Assembly: GCF_023156535.1 (NCBI RefSeq)
Contig: NZ_JALNMH010000006.1
Location: forward strand, 1-64,000
DNA length: 64,000 bases
DNA from: Pseudomarimonas salicorniae
Lineage (GTDB): Bacteria; Pseudomonadota; Gammaproteobacteria; Xanthomonadales; Xanthomonadaceae
Direction of reading: 5' to 3'
This document shows positions 24,645-33,937 of the stretch, piece by piece. Position numbers and translations under genes: made by a program. The notes beneath the pieces were generated by a model. The model saw nothing but the letters and a program-made list of their open reading frames with translations, was not told where the DNA came from and made no database searches. Numbering within the stretch: the first letter of the stretch is position 1; each line of letters opens with the position of its first letter.

Positions 24645-27600
24645 ATGAGGCTGTCCGACCTGTCGATCCGCCGCCCGGTTCTGGCGGTCGTGATGAACCT
24701 CCTGCTGGTGGTGGTCGGCATCATGGCCTTCCGCCAGCTCACCGTCCGCGAGCTGCCCAATATCGATCCGCCGGTGGTCTCGGTCGAGGTGCGCTACCCC
24801 GGCGCCTCGGCCGCGGTGGTCGAGACGCGGATCACCCAGATCGTCGAGGATGCCCTGGCCGGCATCGAGGGCATCGAGACCATCGAGTCGCGCTCGACCA
24901 ATGGCCGTTCCGACGTCACCGTCGAGTTCTCCCTGAACCGCGAGATTGAGGCGGCGGCCAATGATGTCCGCGATGCCATCTCGCGGATCGGCGACCGCAT
25001 CCCGCCGGAGGCCGATCCGCCCGAGGTGGAGAAGGTCGAGTCGAACGCCGAAGTGGTGATGTGGCTGAACCTCAATTCGGCTGGCATGAGCACCATCGAG
25101 CTGTCGGACTATGCCGAGCGCTATGTGGTCGACCGGCTGTCCTCGATCGACGGTGTCGCCCAGGTGCGCGTTGGCGGCGGCCAGCGCTATGCGATGCGCA
25201 TCTGGCTGGACCGCACCGCGCTGGCCGCCCGCGGGCTGACCGTCAACGATGTCGAGAGCGCCCTGCGCCGCGAGAACGTCGAGCTGCCGGCCGGGCGCCT
25301 CGAGGGCGCCCAGCGCGACTTCACCCTGCGCGTCGAGCGCGGCTACCAGCGCGCCGAGGACTTCGCCGCCCTGGTCCTCGGCAAGGGCGAGAACGGCCAT
25401 CTCGTGCGGCTCGGCGAGGTGGCCCGCGTCGAGCTGGCCTCGGCCGAGCGGCGCGCCTATTTCCGCGGCAACGGGCAACCGAACATCGGCATGGGCGTGG
25501 TCAAGACCTCGACCTCGAACGCGCTGGACGTGGCCCGCGCCGTGCGCGAGCGCCTGCCCGAGCTGCAGCAGAGCCTGCCGCCGGACACGCGGATCTTCGT
25601 CGCCTTCGACTCGACCATCTTCATCGAGGCCGCGGTCGATCGTGTCTACCTCACCCTGATCGAGGCGGTAGGTCTCGTTCTGCTGGTGATCTTCGTCTTC
25701 CTCGGCAGCCCGCGCGCGGCCCTGGTGCCGGCGGTGACCGTGCCCGTCTGCCTGATCGCCGCATTCATCGGCCTGTGGATTGCCGGCTTCAGCATCAACC
25801 TGCTGACCCTTTTGGCCCTGGTGCTCTGCATTGGCCTGGTCGTCGACGACGCCATCGTCGTGCTCGAGAACGTCCAGCGCCGGATCGACCTCGGCGAGCC
25901 GCCGCTGGTGGCGGCTGCCCGCGGCACGCGGCAGGTGGCCTTCGCCGTGATTGCGACCACCGCGGTGCTGATCTCGGTGTTCCTGCCGGTGGGTTTCATG
26001 GAAGGGGATTCCGGACGCCTGTTCAGCGAGTTGTCGGTGGCCCTGGCGGGCGCGGTGGCGATCTCGGCATTTGTTGCCCTGAGCCTCACCCCGATGATGT
26101 GTTCCAAGCTGCTTCGTCCGGCGCTGGCGGCGGACCAGAAGCGCTCGCGCCTGCACCAGCTGTTCGAGCGAATCGGCGACTATTACCGGCGCCAGGTGGC
26201 CTGGTCGGTCGGCCATCCCGGCAAGATGTTCCTGCTGGTGCTGGCCTCGGTCGGTGTGGCCGTCCTGCTCTACGGACGCATTCCGCAGGAGCTGGCGCCG
26301 CCGGAGGACCGCGGCGCCTTCTTCATCTCGGTGCAGGGACCGGAAGGTGCCGGCTTCGACTACACCGTCGGCCAGATGCAGAAGGTCGAGTCGGTGATTG
26401 CGCCCTATGTCGGCGAGAACGCGCCGATCATGCAGGTGAACTCACGCGTGCCCGGCGGCTGGGGCGCCAGCGAGGAAATGCACACCGGCCAGGCCATCGT
26501 CCTGATGTCGCCCTGGGACGAGCGCACGGTTTCGACCGCCGATCTCGTCGAGACGCTGCGCGCCGAGCTGGGCGAGATCCCCGGCGTGCGCGCGCTGCCG
26601 ATCGTCCGCTCGGGGCTGGTCCGCTCTCGCGGGCAGCCGGTCTCCGTGGTGCTCGGCGGGCCCAACTACGAGGAGCTGGCCGAGTGGCGTGACCGCATGC
26701 TGGCGCGCATGGAGCAGAACCCGCGGCTGTTCGCGGTCGACTCCGACTACAAGGAGACCCGGCCGCAGATGCGCGTCGAGATCGACCGCGCCCGCGCCGC
26801 CGACCTCGGCATCTCGCTGAGTGAGCTGGGCCGGACGCTGGAAACCATGATGGGCGCGCGACGGGTCACCACTTTCGTCGACGACGGCGAGGAGTACGAC
26901 GTCATCCTGCAGGCGCGCAGCGAGGATCGCGCAACGCCGAGCGACCTCAACAACCTCTATGTGCGCTCGATGACCACCGGCCAGCTGATTCCCGTGGCCA
27001 ACGTGGTCAGCCTGCGCGAGCTGGCCGAGCCGGGCAGCTTCAACCGCTACAACCGCCTTCGTGCGATCACCCTGTCGGCCGGCCTTGCACCGGGCTACAC
27101 GCTCGGCGAGGCGCTTGCCTGGATCGAACAGGTTGCCGCCGAGGAGCTGCCGCCCACAGCCCAGCTCGGCTACAAGGGCGAGTCCCGCGACTACCGCAAC
27201 GCCGGCAGCGCCGTCCTGTTCACCTTTGCCCTGGCCCTGCTGGTGGTCTATCTGGTGCTGGCTGCGCAGTTCGAGAGCTTCGCCCATCCTCTGGTGATCA
27301 TGCTGACCGTGCCGCTGGCCGTGCTCGGCGCCCTGCTTGGTCTGTGGCTGTTCGGCAGCTCGCTCAACCTGTTCAGCCAGATCGGCATCGTCATGCTGGT
27401 CGGTCTTGCGGCGAAGAACGGCATCCTGATCGTCGAGTTCGCCAACCAGCTGCGCGACGAGGGCAGGGAGGTCATCGACGCCGTGGTCGAGTCCGCCACC
27501 ACCCGGCTGCGGCCGATCGTGATGACCTCGATCGCGACCGTGGCCGGCGCCGTGCCCCTGCTGCTGGACGACGGTCCGGGTTCGGCCTCGCGGCGCACCG

Positions 27601-27767
27601 TGGCCATCGTGGTGATCGCGGGGGTCAGCTTCTCGACCCTGCTGTCGCTCTACGTGGTGCCAGCCTTCTACGCGAAGATCGCTCCGTACACGCGCTCGCC
27701 CGAGGCCCTGGCCCGCAAGCTCGATCAGCAGGAGCAGGACGTGACGCCGGTCGGTGGCCACGCCTGA
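24645..27767 (+). CDS. RND multidrug efflux pump (AcrB/HAE1 type)
   Basis: 1,040 residues, full length for the family. It has twelve predicted helices in two halves with large periplasmic loops. LSIRRPVLAVVMNLLLVVVG starts helix 1. Proton-relay residues are present: two Asp in helix 4 (GLVVDDAIVVLENV) and Lys in helix 10 (GLAAKNGILIVEFANQL). It uses the proton gradient to expel amphiphilic compounds. The substrate cannot be told from sequence. Translationally linked to the adaptor gene. Confidence 0.94.
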   Translation: MRLSDLSIRRPVLAVVMNLLLVVVGIMAFRQLTVRELPNIDPPVVSVEVRYPGASAAVVETRITQIVEDALAGIEGIETIESRSTNGRSDVTVEFSLNREIEAAANDVRDAISRIGDRIPPEADPPEVEKVESNAEVVMWLNLNSAGMSTIELSDYAERYVVDRLSSIDGVAQVRVGGGQRYAMRIWLDRTALAARGLTVNDVESALRRENVELPAGRLEGAQRDFTLRVERGYQRAEDFAALVLGKGENGHLVRLGEVARVELASAERRAYFRGNGQPNIGMGVVKTSTSNALDVARAVRERLPELQQSLPPDTRIFVAFDSTIFIEAAVDRVYLTLIEAVGLVLLVIFVFLGSPRAALVPAVTVPVCLIAAFIGLWIAGFSINLLTLLALVLCIGLVVDDAIVVLENVQRRIDLGEPPLVAAARGTRQVAFAVIATTAVLISVFLPVGFMEGDSGRLFSELSVALAGAVAISAFVALSLTPMMCSKLLRPALAADQKRSRLHQLFERIGDYYRRQVAWSVGHPGKMFLLVLASVGVAVLLYGRIPQELAPPEDRGAFFISVQGPEGAGFDYTVGQMQKVESVIAPYVGENAPIMQVNSRVPGGWGASEEMHTGQAIVLMSPWDERTVSTADLVETLRAELGEIPGVRALPIVRSGLVRSRGQPVSVVLGGPNYEELAEWRDRMLARMEQNPRLFAVDSDYKETRPQMRVEIDRARAADLGISLSELGRTLETMMGARRVTTFVDDGEEYDVILQARSEDRATPSDLNNLYVRSMTTGQLIPVANVVSLRELAEPGSFNRYNRLRAITLSAGLAPGYTLGEALAWIEQVAAEELPPTAQLGYKGESRDYRNAGSAVLFTFALALLVVYLVLAAQFESFAHPLVIMLTVPLAVLGALLGLWLFGSSLNLFSQIGIVMLVGLAAKNGILIVEFANQLRDEGREVIDAVVESATTRLRPIVMTSIATVAGAVPLLLDDGPGSASRRTVAIVVIAGVSFSTLLSLYVVPAFYAKIAPYTRSPEALARKLDQQEQDVTPVGGHA

Positions 27768-27789
27768 TGCGGCGGTCCGGAGTTCGCCG

Positions 27790-28635
27790 ATGAGGTCGAC
27801 CGGCGGGCGCCAGCGTGGCGAGGGCGGCGGTCGGGCGCGTGGGCGCGGCGACGCCGATCGGACGGCGCCGAATCCGGGCCCGGGCGGGTCCTCCCGGCCG
27901 GTGCGCGATCCCGAGATGCGCCTGTACGGCCTCAATGCCTGCCTGGTGGCCTTTGCCCGCCGCCCGCGTGACCTGCGCAAGGTCTATCTGTCCGAGGCGC
28001 GCATTCCCGCCCTGCGCGAGGTGCTGGCCTGGTGCGTGGCCCAGCGCATCGGCTACCGCGTCGTCGGCGAGGAGGATCTGCGCAAGCTGGCCGCCTCCTC
28101 GCATCACGAGGGCGTGGTCTTCGACATGCGCCCGCCGGCGGTGCCCGGCCTGGAAACGCTGCTCCAGTCCGTCCGTGGGCGACCCAGCCTGCTGCTCTGG
28201 CTGGATGGCGTCGGCAATCCGCACAACCTCGGCGCCGTGCTTCGCTCCTCCGCCCATTTCGGCGTCGACGCGGTCCTGGTTCCGCCCGGCTCGGGCCTTG
28301 CGCTGAGCGGCGCCGCCTGCCGCGTCGCCGAGGGGGGCGCCGAGGCGGTGCCCCTGCTGCGCCTCGTGAATGCCGATGCCGCCATGGACTGCCTGCGCGA
28401 GGCCGGTTTCCGCTTCGCCGCCACCCTGCCCACGGGCGGAAACGACCTGTTCAGGGCGGAGCTGCCCGAGCGCATGGTCCTGGTTTTCGGTGCCGAACAG
28501 CAGGGCATGAGCCGCGCGCTCGTGGAGGCCTGCGAGCTGCGCCTTGGCATTCCCGGAAGCGGCGCAGTCGAGAGCCTCAATATCGCCAGCGCAGCGGCGG
28601 TATTTCTGGGTGAGTGGCGCCGGAGACGCGGCTGA
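27790..28635 (+). CDS. SpoU/TrmH-family RNA 2'-O-methyltransferase
   Basis: 281 residues from the ATG at 27790, chosen for CGGAG nine bases upstream; a GTG at 27754 would overlap the pump gene. A basic Gly/Arg-rich N-terminal tail is followed by a substrate-binding domain (RLYGLNACLVAF). The knotted SAM fold comes next: DGVGNPHNLGAVLRSSAHFG (motif 1), MVLVFGAEQQGMS (motif 2) and LGIPGSGAVESLNIASAAAV (motif 3). It resembles E. coli YfiF more than RlmB or TrmH. The RNA target is unknown. Confidence 0.88.
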   Translation: MRSTGGRQRGEGGGRARGRGDADRTAPNPGPGGSSRPVRDPEMRLYGLNACLVAFARRPRDLRKVYLSEARIPALREVLAWCVAQRIGYRVVGEEDLRKLAASSHHEGVVFDMRPPAVPGLETLLQSVRGRPSLLLWLDGVGNPHNLGAVLRSSAHFGVDAVLVPPGSGLALSGAACRVAEGGAEAVPLLRLVNADAAMDCLREAGFRFAATLPTGGNDLFRAELPERMVLVFGAEQQGMSRALVEACELRLGIPGSGAVESLNIASAAAVFLGEWRRRRG

Positions 28636-28939
28636 CGCGCTGAGCAGCGGGCCTGGCGCATCAGCGCCGCCCGATCGTGTGGCGTGGGCGCTCGCGCCGC
28701 GCTGATCTGCGTCTGGCGAGCCGGCAGCGCGGCCCGCCTCGAAGCTTAGATCCACCCCGTCTGTGGGTCGGGCGCTCTGCATGATCATTCGAGCTACCCG
28801 GTGCGCGTCCTGGTCACCGGCTGGTTACTTCGCCCGCAGGGCGTGATCTGCGTCGGGAAACGGGCCCCCGACGCTGGACCCGGGGCCGCTGTGGACGCTA
28901 GCGTTGGCGGTTGCCCCCTGTCCCGTGTGAGCCGCTTAG
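28636..28939. other. Non-coding gap before GGDEF-EAL gene
   Basis: 304 bp with no supported gene, promoter or terminator. Frames reading through here are extensions of shadows of the following gene. Two similar TGATCTGCGTC strings occur about 150 bp apart (near 28703 and 28848), possibly by chance. Confidence 0.5.
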
Positions 28940-30889
28940 ATGGCGTATCCCGACATCGCCACCCTGCTGCTCGTGACCATTACTCTGAATGGTCTGGTCG
29001 CTGCGTTCATGTGGCTGATGCACCGTACCAAGCCGCGTGCCCGCTACTTTCGCCTGCTGGCCGTGGGGGCGGCGGGTTCGGCCGTAGGCTGGACCCTGTA
29101 CGCCACGCGCGACCTGGGCTGGCCGTCCGGGCTGTCCTACGTCGCGGCCTACCTGCTCGTCGCCCTGTATCCGGGACTGCTGATCCTGGCGGTGCGTCGT
29201 TTCCTGAAGCTCAAGCCGCCGGGCCCCTGGCAGGCGGGCCTGTGTGTGGCTTTCGTGGTGCTTGCGCTTGGCCTCGCCTGGGCCGCCGGGCAGCGGCCGC
29301 ACTCCATGGCGGTCGCCACCGGGGCGAACGCGCTGCTGTTCAGTGCCTCCTGGTTGATCCTGCTGCGCCATGGCCGGCCGTTCTCGCCGCCTGTCCTGAC
29401 CATGCTGGTGACGATCGGGCTGAGCGCCATGGTCCTGTGGCTGCGTCTGGCCAGTGGCCTCTGGGCCCACGCCTCCGGCGGCGCGCCGGAGTCGGCACTG
29501 ATTCTGATGGCGCTGCTGATTCCGATGCTGGCCAGCATCATGCTTGCGCTGGCGTTCTCGGTGGCCGAGTTCCGCCGCGACGAGCGCAAGCTGCGCGAGG
29601 CCTTCGAGCGCGATGGATTGACCGGTCTGCCCAATCGGGTGCCGGCGCTCGAGCACCTGCGCATCGCCCTGGAACGGAATGAGCCGCTGTCGCTTGCCTT
29701 CATCGATCTCGATGGTTTCAAGCGCATCAACGACAGCCTGGGCCATGCCACCGGAGATCTCCTGCTCGCCGCGGTGAGTGAGCGCCTGAGGCCGATGCTG
29801 CGGGAGGGGGAGTTGCTTGCCCGCTTCGGAGGGGACGAGTTCCTGCTGCTGCTGCCCCTGCCCCCCGGCCCGTCCGAGCATCGTTGTCGCGAGCTGTTGC
29901 AGGCGCTGTCGCAGCCCTTCGAGATCGAGCAGCGCCACGTGTTCGTCGGCGGCAGCGCAGGGCTTTGCGCGTTTCCGGAGGATGCCCGCGAGCCGCGGGA
30001 ACTGCTGCGTCTTGCCGACACCGCGCTCTATCAGGCCAAGCTGCACACCCGGGGCGATGTGTCCCGCTACACCGCCCGCATGGGCGACGCTGCGAGCGCC
30101 GAGCTTGCGACCGAACTCGAACTGCGTGCGGCGCTGGAGGATCAGCGCGTGCAGATCTTCCTGCAGCCGCGGCTGGATCTGGTCGACGGCGTGTGTCGCG
30201 GCGCCGAGGCCCTGATGCGCATCCGTCGCGCCGATGGCAGCCTGATCCTGCCTGGGGACTTCATCGCCGTGGCGGAGCGCTGCGGCCTCATGCCGCGGTT
30301 GGGCGCGGTGGTGCTGGAGCAGTCCTGCCAGGCGCTGTCGACCCTGCGTCGTTCGTCGCTGGGCGAGGACTTCCGGCTTTCGGTGAACCTCTCCCCGCTG
30401 GAACTGCATGACGAGGCCCTGGCTTCGCGGGTCGAGGCGGCCCTGTGCCGCCACGGTCTGCCGGCCTCGGCGCTGGAGCTGGAGCTGACCGAGACCGCCC
30501 TGGTCGATGATCCGCTCGCCGCCGAGCGCCGGCTGAGCGAGCTGCGTGCCCTCGGTGTGGCCATCGCCCTCGACGATTTCGGCGCCGGGTTCTCCGGGCT
30601 GTCCCACCTGCTTCGCTTCCCGATCTCGGTCCTGAAGATCGATCGCAGCTTCATCGAACGCCTGCGCAGCGACCGGATCGCCGATGCCCTGGTCGAGGGG
30701 CTGGTCGGCATGGCCCAGCGTTTGGGCCTGCGTGTGGTCGCCGAGGGCATCGAGCGCCACGCCCTGATCACCGCCCTTCAGGCCATGGACTGCGATGAGG
30801 CGCAGGGCTACGCCATCGCCAAGCCGATGCCGCTCGAATCCCTCGTCGGCTGGCTGGACAGCGCCCGCGAGCCCCAGCTCACGGCCTGA
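28940..30889 (+). CDS. Membrane GGDEF-EAL cyclic di-GMP enzyme
   Basis: 649 residues. About seven N-terminal helices (to about 215) form a sensory or anchor domain. GGDEF: DGLTGLPNRVPALEHL, LAFIDLDGFKRINDSLGH and intact GGDEF at 297-301, but the I-site is REGE rather than RxxD. EAL: the catalytic Glu is in GAEALMRIRR (about 423), then LELELTETALVDD, DDFGAGFSGLSHL, LKIDRSFIERL and VVAEGIE. Both domains look catalytically competent, so net activity cannot be predicted. Lone gene. Confidence 0.9.
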   Translation: MAYPDIATLLLVTITLNGLVAAFMWLMHRTKPRARYFRLLAVGAAGSAVGWTLYATRDLGWPSGLSYVAAYLLVALYPGLLILAVRRFLKLKPPGPWQAGLCVAFVVLALGLAWAAGQRPHSMAVATGANALLFSASWLILLRHGRPFSPPVLTMLVTIGLSAMVLWLRLASGLWAHASGGAPESALILMALLIPMLASIMLALAFSVAEFRRDERKLREAFERDGLTGLPNRVPALEHLRIALERNEPLSLAFIDLDGFKRINDSLGHATGDLLLAAVSERLRPMLREGELLARFGGDEFLLLLPLPPGPSEHRCRELLQALSQPFEIEQRHVFVGGSAGLCAFPEDAREPRELLRLADTALYQAKLHTRGDVSRYTARMGDAASAELATELELRAALEDQRVQIFLQPRLDLVDGVCRGAEALMRIRRADGSLILPGDFIAVAERCGLMPRLGAVVLEQSCQALSTLRRSSLGEDFRLSVNLSPLELHDEALASRVEAALCRHGLPASALELELTETALVDDPLAAERRLSELRALGVAIALDDFGAGFSGLSHLLRFPISVLKIDRSFIERLRSDRIADALVEGLVGMAQRLGLRVVAEGIERHALITALQAMDCDEAQGYAIAKPMPLESLVGWLDSAREPQLTA

Positions 30890-31368
30890 CGCAGGCGGGA
30901 CGGGGATAGCGCCAGCCCCGGCCTTACGCGGTCCTGATCCGCCTGAACTGATAGGGCGGGGCAGCAGGCTGGCGTCGGGCGAATCGCCCTGCGGCGTGCG
31001 GATCGCCCGAAGGCCTCTCCTGTAGCGCGCGCGCAAAGCCCGTTGGATCAAGGCGCCGTGATTGGCATGTCGCTTGCTGGGTGACGGGTATCCCCACTGC
31101 CTGCCATGCCCATGCGCCCGGACTCCCCACCCTTGCTCGTCAGTCGCCAGCCGCCTGCCTCGGGGGGCGCCGATCCGATCGACAGCGGAGAAATGCTGCA
31201 CAACGAGCGCACGGCGCTCGAGGATGAGGCGAGGCAACGCGAGGAGGCGCCCCGCGCTCGGCCTGAGCAGAACACCAGTGAGCTTCCCGAACCGGGCGGA
31301 GAGCCCCTGCCGAGGCGGCAAGGCCCGTCGCCTCGCGCCTCCCGTCCCCGTTGACCGAGGGGGACGTT
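30890..31368. other. Long leader region before the PLD gene
   Basis: About 480 bp. It holds a sigma-54-like site at 31062-31078. An 82-codon open frame at 31106-31354 has no ribosome site or recognisable features and I do not call it. The stretch GGACGGGGATAGCGCCAGCC near 30898 could be part of a terminator, but pairing is poor. Confidence 0.5.
31062..31078 (+). promoter_or_regulatory. Sigma-54-like -24/-12 site
   Basis: TTGGCATGTCGCTTGCT keeps the invariant GG and GC with 10 nt between, and matches the TGGCAC-N5-TTGCT consensus at all but one position. A transcript from here would have a leader of about 280 nt before the phospholipase-D-like gene. No enhancer-binding protein is encoded nearby. 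The match could be chance in GC-rich DNA. Confidence 0.35.
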
Positions 31369-32661
31369 GTGTCGAGGAAGCGCTACCGCAAACCGCTTTT
31401 CTGGACCCTGTTCGGGACCGCCGCCGCCGCGGCCCTTGTCGTGATCCTGGGGTTGAACTTCGTGACTCCCGAGAAATCTCTTGATCAGACCATCCCCCAC
31501 CGTCACCCGGTGGACAGCCTGCAGTTCCGTCGCGAGCTGGGCGTGCTGCTGGGCCCCAGCCTGCTCGGCGGCAACCGGGTCGAGGCGCTGCAGAACGGCG
31601 TCGAGATCTTCCCCTCCATGCTCGAGGCGATCCGGTCCGCCAGGAGGACCATCACCTTCGAGACCTACATCTACTGGTCGGGTGAGGTCGGCAGGGAGTT
31701 TGCCGACGCGCTGTCCGAGCGCGCCCGTTCCGGGGTGGAGGTGAATGTTCTTGTCGACTGGGTCGGCAGCCTGAAGATGGACCCTGAGCTCATCGAGCGC
31801 ATGCGCGACGCGGGCGTCCGGGTTGAGCGATTCAGGCCGCTTCGCTGGTACCACCTCGGCAAGCTCAACTATCGCACCCACCGAAAGCTGCTGGTGGTCG
31901 ATGGTCGGGTCGGGTTCACCGGTGGCGTCGGTATCGCCGACCAGTGGCAGGGCAATGCCGAGGACGAGGATCACTGGCGCGACATGCACTTCCGCGTCGA
32001 GGGACCGGTGGTCTCGCAGTTCCAGGCGGCCTTCAACGACAACTGGATCAAGACCACCGGGGAGGTGCTGGCCGGAGACGGATACTTCCCGCCGCAGCCC
32101 GAAGCCGGTGATCTGCACGCCCATGTCTTCGTCGCCTCTCCCTCCGGCGGCAGCGAAAGCATGCACCTGATGTACCTGATGTCGATCGCCGCGGCCGAGC
32201 GGACCATCGACCTCCAGGCCGCCTATTTCATCCCCGACCGGCTGATGCGTCGCGCCCTGGTCGAGGCTCTCGAGCGCGGGGTGCGGGTGCGGATCATGGT
32301 TCCCGGGAAGAAGATCGACGCGGGCGTGGTGCGTCTTGCATCGCGCGCCGACTGGGGCGAGCTGCTCGCCGCAGGGGCGCAGATATACGAGTACCAGCCG
32401 ACGATGATGCACAACAAGCTGCTGGTCATCGACGGCTACATGGTCTCCGTCGGATCGACCAACTTCGACGAGCGCTCCTTCCGGCTCAACGAGGAGGCCA
32501 GCATGAACGTCTACGACCGCGAGTTCGCGCAGGAGATGCTGCGCGTCTTCGAGGCGGATCTGGAACACACCGAGGCCTATGACTTCCAGCGCTGGAGGGA
32601 GCGGCCATGGCGCGAGAAGTTCGTCGAGAAGGTGGTGATTCCGATCCGCTCGCAGCTTTAG
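31369..32661 (+). CDS. Cardiolipin synthase-like phospholipase D family protein
   Basis: 430 residues from a GTG with GAGGGGGA just upstream. One N-terminal transmembrane helix (about 11-30) anchors it, with the catalytic part probably periplasmic. Two HKD motifs are complete: HRKLLVVDGRVGFTGG (His171, Lys173, Asp178) and HNKLLVIDGYMVSVGSTNF (His348, Lys350, Asp355). This fits ClsA/ClsB-like phosphatidyl transfer to make cardiolipin. It has one N-terminal helix where ClsA has two, so it is nearer the ClsB/ClsC side. Lipid specificity is inference. Confidence 0.88.
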   Translation: MSRKRYRKPLFWTLFGTAAAAALVVILGLNFVTPEKSLDQTIPHRHPVDSLQFRRELGVLLGPSLLGGNRVEALQNGVEIFPSMLEAIRSARRTITFETYIYWSGEVGREFADALSERARSGVEVNVLVDWVGSLKMDPELIERMRDAGVRVERFRPLRWYHLGKLNYRTHRKLLVVDGRVGFTGGVGIADQWQGNAEDEDHWRDMHFRVEGPVVSQFQAAFNDNWIKTTGEVLAGDGYFPPQPEAGDLHAHVFVASPSGGSESMHLMYLMSIAAAERTIDLQAAYFIPDRLMRRALVEALERGVRVRIMVPGKKIDAGVVRLASRADWGELLAAGAQIYEYQPTMMHNKLLVIDGYMVSVGSTNFDERSFRLNEEASMNVYDREFAQEMLRVFEADLEHTEAYDFQRWRERPWREKFVEKVVIPIRSQL

Positions 32662-32818
32662 GTCAAGCGGAGCCGACCCAGCGGCCGTCGAACGGCCCCG
32701 GAGCCGGGTCTTCCGCGCTTCCCGTCGGGCGGGCACTGCGGCGGCTCGTGCCTCCTCCCCGATTCGCCGACGTGGACAGGTCAGGATAAGGTGCGGGTTC
32801 CCGGCAAGGAGACCCGCC

Positions 32819-33817
32819 ATGAGATGGACCGATCTGTTCAGGGCCGCGCTGCTCTGCCTGCTCTGTTCGCAGGCGCTTGCGGGGCCAAAGCCGTCGTTCC
32901 TGCTGACCGCCGACGCGTGGATCAATCTCCATCACTTCCTTTACCACAGTGCCAGACACGCGCTGGAGCCGCCTGCCCGTGGCAACCGGCTGCCGCCGAG
33001 GTCGGTGGATGCCGCGGCGGAGCTGGATGACGAGGAGGCGAGGATCTGGCGCAAGGCGCTGGATGTGTATGCGCGCGCCGCGCGCCGCGACCTGCTTTTC
33101 GATGGGCGCATGCGGAACTTCACCCAGGCGGTGGCCGCGGGTGAGGCAGGCCAGGCCGGGGCGTCGGACGAGGCGGGTCTCTTCACGGCGTTGCGCGAAG
33201 CGATGCTGGTGTACCGCCGGCACTGGTGGCCCGAGCACGAGCAGTGCGCTCGACGCAGGATCGAGGAACTCGAACCGAAGCTTGCCCGGTACGGGGTACA
33301 GATGCGGCAGCGGATGGAGTCGCGCTACGGCGCGGAGTGGCCGCGGGACGGCATCCTCGTTGCGCTCACGCCCTATGCCGACGAGCGCGGCGCCTACACG
33401 ACCTCCGGTGGCGCGGTAGGCAACCTCATCGTGTTCTCCTGCGAGGATCCACGCTACGTGGACATGGCCGGGTTCGAGATGCTCTTTCACGAGGCCGGCC
33501 ATGCCGAGCCGTTCTCGACCCGGATTGGACGCGCCTCGCAACAGGCGGCAGAGCGCCACGGCGTCGCCGAAGGACGGCTGTGGCATCACTACCTGTTCCA
33601 CGCCACCGCCGCGGCCCTTCGCGAGCTGGTAGGCGACGGCTACCGCAGCTACGCCGACGCGCAGGGCCTGTGGCGCCGGCCTTCGACGGCCCGCTTGCCG
33701 GCCTGGTTCGAGGCTGCCTGGACCCGCCAGCCCGAGCTGGACGCGCTGTTCGACCACGTCCATGCCCGGCGCGCGGCCGCCGCCGCAGAGGAGGGCCCGC
33801 CGCCGGGCGGGCCTTGA
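32819..33817 (+). CDS. Exported protein with HEAGH (zincin-like) motif
   Basis: 332 residues. Signal peptide to about Ala21 (LLCLLCSQALAG). No family is recognised. The body is helical, with an Arg-rich section (about 70-170). FEMLFHEAGHAEPFS places HExxH at 224-228, preceded by a strand (NLIVFSCED), as in gluzincin metallopeptidases. A Glu in LFHATAAALREL (about 269), 41 residues on, could be the third zinc ligand. INLHHFLYH near the N-terminus is also His-rich. The tail is Ala/Pro-rich. A secreted metallopeptidase is plausible but unproven. Start chosen at ATG 32819 after GGAGACC. Confidence 0.6.
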   Translation: MRWTDLFRAALLCLLCSQALAGPKPSFLLTADAWINLHHFLYHSARHALEPPARGNRLPPRSVDAAAELDDEEARIWRKALDVYARAARRDLLFDGRMRNFTQAVAAGEAGQAGASDEAGLFTALREAMLVYRRHWWPEHEQCARRRIEELEPKLARYGVQMRQRMESRYGAEWPRDGILVALTPYADERGAYTTSGGAVGNLIVFSCEDPRYVDMAGFEMLFHEAGHAEPFSTRIGRASQQAAERHGVAEGRLWHHYLFHATAAALRELVGDGYRSYADAQGLWRRPSTARLPAWFEAAWTRQPELDALFDHVHARRAAAAAEEGPPPGGP

Positions 33818-33937
33818 GCTCGCCGACACTCTCTCGAGGATTCGCCAACGGAGGCAGCGGCGGGCACCTCTCGGGCAGCACGGCGCGCTCACGACGTGGC
33901 GCCTAGGCTGGGGGCATGTCCGAACCGGTGTACGAGC

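Noticed and set aside
28898-31321. An 807-codon open frame on the minus strand opposite the GGDEF-EAL gene
   Set aside because: It mirrors a clear gene on the other strand. Its translation is rich in Gln, Arg and His without domains, as expected for an antisense shadow in GC-rich DNA.
31106-31354. 82-codon frame before the phospholipase-D gene
   Set aside because: No ribosome-binding site, low-complexity Pro/Arg/Glu-rich translation, and no family. Left as non-coding leader.
30890-31368. A tRNA or small RNA gene in the long gap
   Set aside because: No tRNA arm or anticodon pattern, and no strong terminator bounding a small transcript, could be found by eye.
31048-32925. A 625-codon open frame opposite the phospholipase-D gene
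   Set aside because: Antisense to a protein with two intact HKD motifs; no start signal or recognisable fold.
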